Below, in pieces: positions 11,475 through 23,400 of a stretch of DNA of 64,000 bases (positions within the stretch are counted from its first letter, which is position 1; every line of letters begins with the position of its first letter). The notes beneath the pieces are model-generated. The model ran no database searches. It was given only the letters and a program-made list of their open reading frames with translations, and was not told where the DNA came from. The translations under genes were made by a program, and so were the position numbers. The DNA is from Undaria pinnatifida. Lineage: Eukaryota; Sar; Phaeophyceae; Laminariales; Alariaceae. The DNA lies in the NCBI GenBank assembly GCA_012845835.1, contig JABAKD010000025.1, forward strand, positions 21,353,923 through 21,417,922, written 5' to 3'.

Positions 11475-14400
11475 CTACCAGACATCCAACGGATAACGAA
11501 GCAGACAGACAGGATGTCATTCGGGCAGAATCGGGACGTTGGAATATCATTTCTCTCCCATCATGTGGTTTTCAAGCGGTCGTGTGCAGGTTTTGCACAC
11601 CCGCACAGCCGTCGCCGAAACCACCATCGCCAGACCGTCACTCAGCAGGAGTCTCACCCAGCACCACGGTCAAAGATCTGCTGCGAAACCTGCGATGATG
11701 AAATAAACATTGATGACATTGGCGACCCCAGAAGCAAACGACGTCTACGTCCAATGCGGTGCTCATCTGCACCCGAACTTGTCGTTATCGGAGACCAACG
11801 TTACAAGCGTTCCACCACCCAATATCCCCTCCCCTCTCAGAGGATCTAAATAGCACGGAGTCGCACAAACAAGCCATTATAGGCGATTCACTGACCTCTG
11901 TCGGCTTCTTTTAGCATGGCCGTAACGGCATCTTCGCGGGCATCTTCCGGCGCGTTTTGGGTGGAATCACTGGGGTGGTGCGAAAAAATGATCGTTCTCA
12001 ACTTGTGCGCCGTTTCCACCCTCTCCCTCCCGGGATAGCACAATCCCCACACCCGAAGCCTCAAGGTCTTGATCACGCTCCGCATTCCTGCTAAACCGCC
12101 CTTGATCCACAGAACGCACAGCCAAACCGGAGCTCCCACCGTGCAACAGAGCAAGGCAAATATTACCTTCCCAATCTTTGCTCCGCGCGTGTTGTGGCTG
12201 GATGCTCGCCACACCACAGTGGCCGCCTTCAGGACGGAGGCTACCCATAATAGCCATCCGGCGGCAACAGCTATGGGCCCGAGTATCGCCCAGAATACGA
12301 AGCGCCCGAAGAAATGCTTGGCGTCTTTGTAGAGCATGGTCGAGAAGCACAAATCGACCAGCAAAATCGGGGCGCAGGTGATCCATTGCACGACGTTGAA
12401 CGGCGCCGGGAGGCGGTCTACCTCGACCACGGCTACGTAGTGCTTGATTAACCGCGCTTTAGACACCTGGTTGGATCGGTCGAGTGCCACGGAGTAATTC
12501 ATGTTGAGTACTCGGCAACGGATGGGCCTGTGTGTTGTTTGTCACTTCTTAGGTATTCGATTCGAAGGCTGCAGAGATGTAGCTCTATTACCTGCGTACT
12601 CATATTCACCATAACTAGTGCCCACATGTGCGCATGTAATGCGTGCGCATCGCAACTGTAGGCCGATGTTATACCTTGTCTGTAACCATGTCGTGGTATT
12701 ACCTTTCTATACGGAACTCTATGGGGACCGATTCTACAATAATAGCCCCCCCCCAAAACCAGCAATCTTTAACGAACGTTTGATGGCTGCTCCACACGAG
12801 GAAATATGCTATGAAAAATACAATCTTGGCATATTTTCTTGTTTGCAAAGGACGCTCGAACGATGACGTCGGGGGGACAAGGGGCACCGGTTTTCAGGAG
12901 ATACGAGCGGTAGCTGGTTCAGAACCGGAGATTTCGTTAAAGAAAAGTCGGGGGGGCTACCGTAGAACGACTCTGGGTAAGGCGGGGGACAATTTCTGGA
13001 GGAAGGGGGAGGGGTCAGTCATTCAATTCATGCGCTGTGCCTTTGGATATCAATATATCCATGGCGTCGCTTGCGATATCTGCGACTTGCCGCCAAAGCT
13101 GGAGTTTACGGCCGTATTTGCATCTGCACGGCATCTCAACCCGCAAGCCGCCTTCGCCGCTGGGTTGCTAATTCACTAACTTAGCTAACCAAAAACAACC
13201 ATCTCCTGTGTTCCACCCCCATCCGCACCCCTCCCTGACCCCGCTGGTTTCCCCACAGCCCAACACCTGTCAATGCTTGGCTTTCATGTGAGGTACTGCC
13301 TTTCGTGGCGTGACGTGGTTCGCCAGCCGCATTCAGGACACCTGACCGACTGACCTTGTACTCTTGATCGGCGTTTTGTTCGACCTTCGTGTGCGCCGTG
13401 CTCAGCACCGCGACAAGAAGGTTGAGCATCATGATGGTCAGGATGACTAGGTACGCCGCCAGGAGTACCGTGGCTACGCCGTCATGCTTGGAGCCGGAAA
13501 ATTTGTCGAAGAAATCAGTTTCCCCGAGCATGGCTGTGAACACGGTTTGCCAGACCTGCGGTGATCAAATATTAGGCATAAGGGGGGGTTTAATGACGCT
13601 TCATAATTCACCACCACCACCACACACGTAGAGCGAGGGAGGACGCAAACCTCTGTTGATCATAGTCACTGCGCGACCCCTACGTCTCATCGCGGGGGTA
13701 CGAGTGAACGACGAGGTTAAAACGGTTCCCTCCTCTTTCAACCGATAATCGCTGCCCAGGTACACCTAAAAAAAGATCAAAACATTTCGTTTCAGCACAA
13801 AAGGCGTGCTACGATGCGGGCAGCACGTCTAGGCCAGAATACACAGCTGACTTGGCTTGGCTTCGAGTCATCCCACCGCAGGGGTGCGCAGCAGATTCTA
13901 AGAATTTTCTGAGCTGCTCGCATGAGGGGCTCAATGTCAACATCACCCGAAACTTGATTTCGAAGGCAGTCATTTTATCGCGCAACCCGTCCTGCGTTGC
14001 TATGCGCTAGTCCTAACACAAATCATGATATCGTAAAAAAAGGACCATACTAACCTACGGTTCCACACAACACGAGAAGCTCAACCGATCGGAAGCGTTT
14101 GGCCGAAAGACGGAAAGCCCTCCCGTGGGATGACTGGCTTGACTGTATGTATGCTACTAGTCCACTGGAGGAACCACCCGGCAGCTTTCGATAATGTTTC
14201 TTTCTTTCTTCGACGTTCTCCTTGTAGGTAGGCGATGTCGTAACATTGTCGTAACATTGTCGTAACATTGTCGTAACATTGTCGTAGTGTCGTAGTGTTT
14301 GTAGGTTTCAGCGTTTTTTTTTTGTGTGTTTTATCAAAATCGGCAGCCGCTACGCCGCACCATGCGTCACACGTGTGGGGAATATTTACAATGTGTCCCC

Positions 14401-17400
14401 GACGTGTGCTACGATAGAGGTGCTCCGCAAATTATTTCCGAGGTTTCTCGCTTTTGGAGCTTAAGACATGCCCTTCTCGACCCCAAAACTGAGTTGATGA
14501 ACGAAACTAAAACTGCCATCACACCGGATGAGAATCCCACGGCCTAGGTACAGAACGAGAATCATGCAAAAATGAATATCCTACCAGGTATTTTCGACGA
14601 TTTTAGGTGAAGGAGACCCGTCATTCAGAAACCGTTTCAGGCGAAAAGCTATTGCTACCTCGATCGTAGCACGCGTCCCTTGCCCTCACCTCCCCGTAGG
14701 TCATCGTCTCCCTCAGGAGGCTGTAGAACGACATGACGAATCCGCCCATCACCACGAGCATCACCACTCCGAACTTGACGAGCTCGCCCGTCATCGAAAA
14801 TATAACCTTTCCCGAGGTTCGTCACGGCAAGGGGGTGGCACGGGAAAATGAGCGTCGAAGGGCAAAACAAGAAAACGTGATAGCTTTCGCGCCCCAGCGA
14901 CGTGCCTTCGAGAGGGGCAAGGACGGTTGCGGTTGCGTGCTGCACTTCCACATGCATACATACGTGGTTGTCGGCAGCTTTAACGATTCGAGTACGCTTT
15001 GATGTAGGCCAGATTTTCGCAGTCGAAACACCGTTTTGGCGGACGTATGCGTATCAGACTGTCCGAAGAGCGAATTGAATCCACGACCACGGTCTACCCC
15101 CTTCCCAGACGTGTGCACGGCCAGCCAGCAGCACAGCACCCAGGTGGGATCAGCGCCAAAGACTTCCGTTATCTCACAAGCGAAGGCATTCCTTGACGCG
15201 TGGTGCGGTAGAGGTAGCACTTTCCCGCTTAAACGTTTTCTGAAACGTTTTCTGAAACGTTTTCTGGGTTTGGTGGCAGGGACTGCCTTAACCGAAAATC
15301 TATCTTGTTTCGCAACCACCGCTCTTTGCTGTATACCCCACACACGAAGAAAAACTGACTTTTTCAGGACAAGTTATAGTGCGACTCGATGAACCGTCAG
15401 TATCATGGCCGTGAAGTGCCTGCATGATCAAAATATTTGACAACAAACAAATAGTGCTCTCCAGTGATTTCGGGTTGTTCCGCATTTTGAGGATCCGGCG
15501 CCTTTTGGCTAAGCGTTTTTTTATCGTACCCCTATCGTGTCAGGCACCGTACCCCGACCGGCCCCGCGTTCCGCAAGTTGACATTTTCACACCGCCAGAC
15601 TCGCCGAGTCGTGTCTTCGCACTCGAGCGCGGTACACGCATGACGGCGTCGCGAAAGGTACAAAAGAAGGGCTCGAGCGTTTACACAAGGTGCGGCGTCC
15701 AAACCCGACGGCCAGGTAGTAATGGCAGATGCTCGTGATCCGAGCTCCGTTCCGCCAAAATCAAGAGATCGTACTGCTGCGTGTGCACCGCTAGCCGAAA
15801 GGGATCACCCCGCCATTAGATCTTGCGCCTCCAAACATAACTCAGATGCGCACCAGCAGAGGAATTTAGGCAGTACGGACGTGGCGTAGGACGCATGCTG
15901 CTGTGGATTTGGACGTTTTATTTTTTTTTTTTTCTCTCAGGCATCTTCTTGACGCGAGGAGCTCGAATATCTCACCCGGCGAAATCCGCTTTTTGTTCTA
16001 GTTCGCTGAAGGTGCAACGCAAGCACCAGACGCGTAATCCCACCCTAGAGATTGCACGCTTTTTGGGACCAAACGTTTCTGATTGTGGCTGAGTTTTCAA
16101 GCGCGCGGAACTACCGGTTAGCCTATCAACATAACTTTACGATTATTATGTGCTTGTTTTCAGGACTAGCTCATGGTCATGCTGGTCGGGTCGCGCGAGC
16201 GAACGCCTTCGAAGTCGTGTTTCGGGTGATGCTGATGTTGAACTAGCTCCTCATGGTGGGATCTCGGAAACTTCTTGGAATCCGACGCACCCCAACCGTG
16301 GGAAGACTCAGGCCCCATGAGCTAGGTACACAATGAACAAATACGACGGATTCCGCTAATTTTTCCACCGTCGTTCAGGAGACAGTTTTGTCCAAGATGT
16401 TGATGTGTTTCTATCGTAGAAGCGCGTCCTAGTTCACATCGGCGTCTGCCTCCATCCTCGACGCTCTACACTATCAACACTTACCGAAGTTACCATCCTC
16501 AGCAACATAGATGTCACCCAATTCCGTAGCGTATGCGCGGCGGCATCACACAGGATAGAGCCAACACCGCAACAAAAGCGGTGTCCAACAGCGTGCATAC
16601 ATTGCCCCCCCAAAAGCTACCCTGCACTGCCGCGCAAAATCTCTTTTCAGCAGGCTACAGACACTACGATGGGTGTTTGCGATCCACCGAAGTTGGTGGT
16701 TGCACAGGAAAAAATCTTGAAAACAACAACATGAAACCGACGAGCGTCACCACCACCAACGCCACCCCGTAAAGTAAACGTTCGCTGAAAATACCATTTG
16801 TTTGGCCCGTTCGTTTTAGCCAATAATGTTTCGCGGGTTGGGTTGGCTTTGAGCTGTGACCTTGTTCGATTTCATATAAAAACATAGTGTTTTTGCCTAG
16901 ACCCAACCAAAATTGGTACCTCCCAAGTACCCTACTGTTTGCGACGGACTGTGCCACAGTCGCCCCCCTCCCTCTACCTCGCTGAGTACACTGCAAGCGC
17001 CCTGTCTCTCCTGTTCACCTGGATCATAGGGCCCTGGGAGGGGAGAATCTGTGCGAAGAACAGGATCCTTGTGAAGGCCAGAGGTGCGCTGAGGGCGTAC
17101 AAGGACCTCACCGTGAGGCCGTGGGTTGGGTCGAAGGCGCGAGAACACGAGCCCGTGAACATGAGGAAAAGGCTCGTGACGTCGATCACGTTCCATCGGT
17201 CGCGGGCGTACTCCCAAGGGTCTTCTATGATCTCTCGGAGCTCCGTCGCGATTGCCCCCTTCTCGATACATCGTTGTCGAATGTGTTTCAGCAGTCCCAG
17301 TCCAGGCGAAGACAGGCGGAGCAGAGTACGGGGGGGGGGGAGGGAACGCGGGGCAGGGCGGGGGAAGGTGTGAGAAGAGCACGGGGAGCTCCGAGACCGC

Positions 17401-20400
17401 AGGTGACTTCCACACAACAGAGTCGTCCCACGGTCGAGGCTGCATTGTTTGACTCAAACGTTTCTGAGCGGTTGAATCCCTCTGCCGGTCAACTGGTATG
17501 ATGATGTTTTCCGAGTACTTTTGTCGTAGGACACAGCGCATAGAAATGTTGGTCGGTTTGTGCTGCGCGCGAAGGCAAAATTTTGCCACACGATAGAGGT
17601 ATTCCTCTTTTTGTGTGAAATGTTTTCTGAATGACAGGAGGGCTCCTTAACTTACTAATACTATCGTCGGAAATAGGTCAATGTTTTCGCAACGATTGTC
17701 GTCGTGCACCCTAGGCTGTGGGATTTTCCATCTGGTCAGAAGTTTACTTTACTCGAAAACAGTTTCTTTTTTGGGGGGGGGGTATTCTTAAGTTCTTACG
17801 TTCCCAAATTGAAGAAATCTCAGAAAAAAAGTGGTGCTCCTTTATCGTGGCACGCGTCAACGAACGGCTTCGAAGCCGTGCTTCGGGGGATGATGACGAA
17901 ATATCGAGCTCCTCATGCTAGGAGCTCGGAAAATTCTTAGAATCTGCTGCACCCTTAGTGCGGGATGGCTCGACGCCGTGCACATGCCTTCCTCCACAAA
18001 CGCGTCTGTCTGCCGGCTGGCGTAAGGCGAAAAGAACAGTATCAACTGATAGAAAAAGACCGAAATTGATCTCGCGCGGACTTACGAAGATGTATAATGC
18101 GAAAACAACATCGGCCCAGTTTAAGCGGACATCATCGTTCAGAAGGACGACGCCCCCGAACACCGTCATCATGCACAGGTATGTCACCAAGTCTAGCACC
18201 ATCCGCAGGGCGGGCACCTAGGGAAAAATCGCCAGAGGGAGAAGGCGGGGCGGCGGGGGCGGACAGCCGGAGGGTGGAGGTGAGGGTGATGAAACAGAAT
18301 GCTTCGACCAAATTTAGGGTATTTTAGTATCATTGTAGTATCATACTTTCATCTTAACTGTTAATACCAGGATCGAGCTATCATATCATATCATATCACA
18401 AATACTAACATACTATCATACTATCATACTATCGCACTATCATAATATCATACTATCGTACTATCATACTTCGAAATACTATGACACTATTATACTATGA
18501 CACTATGACACTATCATACTAAAACACTATCATACTATAAATACCACACTATCATACTACCATAATATCATACTATCATACTACCATACTATCACACTCC
18601 CATACTATCATACTATCATACTATCACACTATCATAATATCATACGACCATCACACTACCATACTCGCACGAGCGACAGAGCCTGATCCTCACGGAGAAG
18701 AATACTCCAGACACACACCACGGTAGGAGGGTAACTTCTTGAGGGATTTTGTTGCTGTGGCGCTCGGGGTCGCTCGCCCGATTGACCCCCCCCCCCCCTC
18801 TCTTGTTCGTTTGTGGGCTTGTATGCTATACCAGGTAGTATTTGTTAACTTTGCGATGTGAATCCGCGCAAAACCGATCCCGAGCTTTATGATGCTCCAA
18901 CTAAATTCGCCTAAACGTTTTTTTTATCCGTGAGATGTAGAGTGACTTGTGTTAGTGGCTCAAATCCAGCTGTGAAAGTTGAGGTATGATACTGCAACGG
19001 TCGAGTATGATACTACAATGCCGCAGCGTTGGTCTTCAGGCGTTTCGATTTTCGGCGCAGGGTAGCTTACCACTCCCCGTTGCGGAATCACGTCGGCAAA
19101 TTGTAGCAGCATGCAAGGTTTGTGCTGTAAAAGGAACACAGGGAGCCACTCTCGTGCGAGTGGTCCAGCGCTACATAGCAAAACAAAAGCCCCCCCCCAA
19201 AAAAAACGCGAACCTCCCCCTACGGTAGCCTGGGTCTAAGAGCCAGCAAAGGCGAACGGTGGTGTGCTGCGTACGTTTCCAAGCCAGGAGAACATTTCTT
19301 GATCAGTGGACGCAGGACAAGGGTTCGAACGGCAAGCACTATGTCAACGATATAATCTGGGTTATGTTCTGCTCGGGGTTCGATTCGATTCGGTTCGGTT
19401 CGTTTCGTTTCGTTTCGGTTCGGTCCGGTTCGGTTCGGTTCGGTTCGGTTCGGTTCGGTTCGGTTCGGTTCGGTTCGGTTCGGTTCGGTTCGGTTCGGTT
19501 CGGTTCGGTTCGGTTCGGTTCGGTTCGGTTCGGTTCGGTTCGGTTCGGTTCGGTTCGGTTCGGTTCGGTTCGGTTCGGTTCGGTTCGGTTCGGTTCGGTT
19601 CGGTTCGGTTCGGTTCGGTTCGGTTCGGTTCGGTTCGGTTCGGTTCGGTTCGGTTCTGTTCTGTTCTGTTCGGTTCGGTTCGGTTCTGTTCTGTTCGGTT
19701 TTGTTCTGTTCTGTTCTGTTCTGTTCTGTTCTGTTCTGTTCTGTTCTGTTCTGTTCTGTTCGGTTCTGCTCGGTTCGGTTCGGTTCGGGATTCAGTTTTA
19801 TTCTGTTGGGTTGGTTTGCATTGGTTTAGTTTGGTTCGGGTTGGGTTGGGTTGGGTTGGGTTGGGTTGGGTTGGGTTGGGTTGGGTTGGGTTGGGTTGGG
19901 TTGGGTTGGGTTGGGTTGGGTTGGGTTGGGTTGGGTTGGGTTGGGTTGGGTTGGGTTGGGTTGGGTTGGGTTGGGTTGGGTTTGGTTGGGTTGGGTTGGG
20001 TTGGGTTGGGCTGGGTTGTGATGGGTTGGGTTGGGTTGGGTTGGGTTGTGATGGGCTGGCTTGGGATGATGTGGGATGGCTTAGAATCGGTTTGCTGCTG
20101 TTAGGGTTTTGCAATATTCCGTCATGATATGGTTTCGATTGATTGGGTGACGCGACAACCGAGGCTGCCTTTCTTCATGACCGCGAGTTCATCCGCGTTC
20201 TCACTTCTGAGTGTAGGAGTTTCACGGCAAACAAAATCATTGAATGGTGAGAAGCTTCAGTGTCACCACGACGCGTTGTGTCTAATCCTGGCAATCACTT
20301 TAGCTCGAACACGACCCAGCTCACTTTGTAGTAACTGGCAGGCTTAGCAAGCAGTCCAGCGATGATAAACCTCGCCCCCGGAAAGTAGGTGATACTAGAT

Positions 20401-23400
20401 AGCTTGCCCTCCCCGTATCCCCTTTGCAGCGCCATCCCCAGAAACATGATCCTACCCTCCGCGAGCAAACCATTCCCTGGGGAAGCGTCGGTGGCGATGG
20501 CGCCGACCAAAGATGGAAAACAATGACGAGGGGAAAGTTCGTGGGTGGACTAGCCGAACGACACTGAAACGAACTGAACAGCTGTTTGGTGGCGAGGCAC
20601 AACGCAAATAGTATTTTGTGGCGCGTTTCGTTACCCTCAATGCAACACCTTCAGTAGGCGCGGTGCAGGGGGGACATTCATCGGACGCGATGGTTAACGC
20701 ACCAACCGTCCCCCTCTATGCATGCGCTACATAAGACAATAATCACACATATGAGAGCATCCCAACGTACGATTGTTCTAAAAAAAAAAACGTTGTGTCC
20801 TCTCGACAGTTTCTTCGATGATAACCTCGGACGGACACCATTTGACAGGCATGACCAAGGCTGCGGTAGGGCGGGGAACCCCCTCGTTCACTACTGGGTT
20901 TGAGGTTTTCACCACCCGCACGAGTAAACCCGGACCTCACTGACACGATTATGCATGCGGGCTGTTGTTTTCTAGCGAAGCGTCGCTTTCCATTGCGGAT
21001 CGATATCGCAATTTGAAAGCAGCACGAAACATTGAGGCGGCAAAGGCACGTCGGGGATTACAGGGTCGTATAATCTAGTGCAGCAAGTACAATAGGCCGT
21101 ACAATAGGCCGTACAAAACGAAGCTTACCGTACAACGTCTTCCCCGGGAGCGAAAGCTCCCTGTTATTCTCCAGCACCCCCGCTGTGTCTCTCAGGGTGG
21201 GAAGGCCCTTGGTGAACTTCCGCGACATGAAATCCAGCACCAAGGGAACCGTGCAGTACGTGTCCATTTGCTGGCGCCTTTGGAGGGCCACGCCAAGAGG
21301 CCCAACCGTGCCTTTGTATTTAGGTATGACGGTTTCGGGCTCGAAAACCGCCGAACACGCCGTCATCTCTCCCTCGAAGCCCCGTACGGTCTGCGGCAGG
21401 TGCTCGAGGACTTCCAGAAGCAGCTTATCGACGTCCGCCTGCGCAGGCATGTCAGGTTGAACTGCGGTGTTGAAACCATATGTTTATTCGTGTTTCTGAT
21501 GTTGACAAGCGTTTTCTTTCATGCAAGCAATCGGCTGTGGCAGAACCCTCCATGACTACCTGGCATAAGCAGGGTTGGCAGCACGCGGTGGCGTTAGACG
21601 CGCGCTACCGGTAGAGTTCGAAAAATTTCCGCCAAAACGGTCTATGAATGAAGGGGCCTTCTCAGCCCAAAATCGTTGGAGTGCGGCCGTCCTCGTTTTT
21701 CCAACACAAATATTAGCTTGCATTCCCAGCAGGCCACGAGGTCGGTCATCGGGTTGAGCTTTCAGCTTTACTCAAGAATCAATTTTCGGGGGAAGTGTAG
21801 AGCTCTTCAAGCCACCACCCTCAGAAGGAAGGAACAAGTTTAACCCTCTACCGCATAGCATGTGTCAGTACAACATGGGGCCAAGTTTACCCCACAACAC
21901 CCGCTACGATAGTGCTTGTGATTCACGTTGGGGGGGGGGGGGGGGGGGGGGGGGCATTTATTGCTTGCCTTAGTCATTTGTCATTTGGCCATTAACCACG
22001 CAACCCTTTCCGAGACGGAGCACCGCTCCTACTCCTAATAGAGACACTTCCAATATATGGGCGACCGTTACGCTTCTTCCATGTAGTATATAGAAAACTG
22101 TTTGCTTACCCTATCCCCGTCCTGTTTCGCCGCCTGTGGCCGCAATCTATCTCCTAGGATAGCGATCGTTTTTTCGCTACTCTCTAGTCTACCAAACTCC
22201 TCCATGGACTGATTCTACGATAGCCCCCCCCCCAAAACCAGCGATGTTCTTTAACGAACGTTTCGCGACTGCTCAATACGAGGAAATATGATATGAAAAT
22301 AATATTTTCACACATTTTCGTATTTGCGAAGGACTATCGACCGAAAACGTCGAGGTGACAAGGGACACCGTATTTAAGGAGATACGGCCGTGGACTGGTT
22401 TCAAAACCGGCGGTTTCGTTTAAGAAAAGTTGGGGGGGGTACCCTAGAACTCCTCCATGTCACATTCGTCTTGTTTCTAATCTCCTCCTGCAGCACATCC
22501 CGACCCTCTTCGGTCATTTAACGTTTTCCCACTAGTAGGTGAGTCCTACTCTCTATTCTTGTGCCACACGGGCACATACGTGCATCCACGTGCTCCTCCC
22601 GACTGTTGGTGTATGCTGTATCTCTTTCTTCTTTCGGGCAGGTCCAAGCTTTTCTCGTAGTCCATTGGACCGTGCAAATACGTTTTCGTTTCGATATCTT
22701 CCCTTATCCCTCCGTATGTATACATATCTAAGTGTTCCTCCTCTTGCTCCTTGTATGTTAGCGCTAGCCTTTCCCTTTCTCCTACCCCTCCTTTTACTCA
22801 TGTCTTGAACCCGCAAAACTTCTCTATGGACAGTACTGTACCTCTTCTTGGTCTCCTCCTAAATCTTTCTATATTCTCTCCACTACGTTAACCGCTCTTA
22901 TTCCAGCTCGCCCTTTTGTTACTTTCTTTCATACAGCCCTGTCAGCTATGATTATGGCTGGCAACCTCTTCCCTGGCATATGCCTTACTTTATATTGCCA
23001 TTTCAACTTTCTCACGTCTCTATTTGTATCAAGTGGATGCATTCCTTTTTTTGGTGGGCGTTTATGCATGACTAGTCTATATCAAGAGCTACTTAACATG
23101 TGCCGCTAGAAGACCACGATGTGTTGTACGCATGATGACCCAACGCTGTCTGTTCACCTCTATCGTGGCATGCCTCTAGAAAAAACTAGTATCACACAGC
23201 AAAATGACTGGTTCCACGATAGCCCCCATCCAAAAAACCCAGCGATTTCCTTTCGCGAGAACGTTTCATGGCTGCTCGGTACGAAGATTGGATCTTATTC
23301 TAAAAAAAACACCTTCATATTCACGTATTCTTGTTTGCAAGGGACCGTCGAACGATGGCGTCGTCGGGGTGGCAAGGGGCACCGTAAGCCAGGAGATACG

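Noticed and set aside
16480-16620. Possible exon before a GTAAGT donor near 16483 (minus)
   Set aside because: It would insert residues between the S4-S5 linker and S5, where exons 14 and 15 already join naturally (GPMIQ to VIFSM).
19259-20127. Long open frames (about 250-280 codons) in three frames over the pentamer arrays
   Set aside because: They are products of the TTCGG/TTGGG microsatellites (Phe-Gly-Ser-Val-Arg, Gly-Trp-Val-Gly-Leu, Thr-Glu-Pro-Asn-Arg patterns) and lie in an intron; not genes.
20477-20549. In-frame upstream extension of channel exon 12 to a CTAG acceptor at 20549
   Set aside because: The acceptor would enter in phase 0, but exon 11 leaves in phase 1; the CCCCAG acceptor at 20476 restores the phase.
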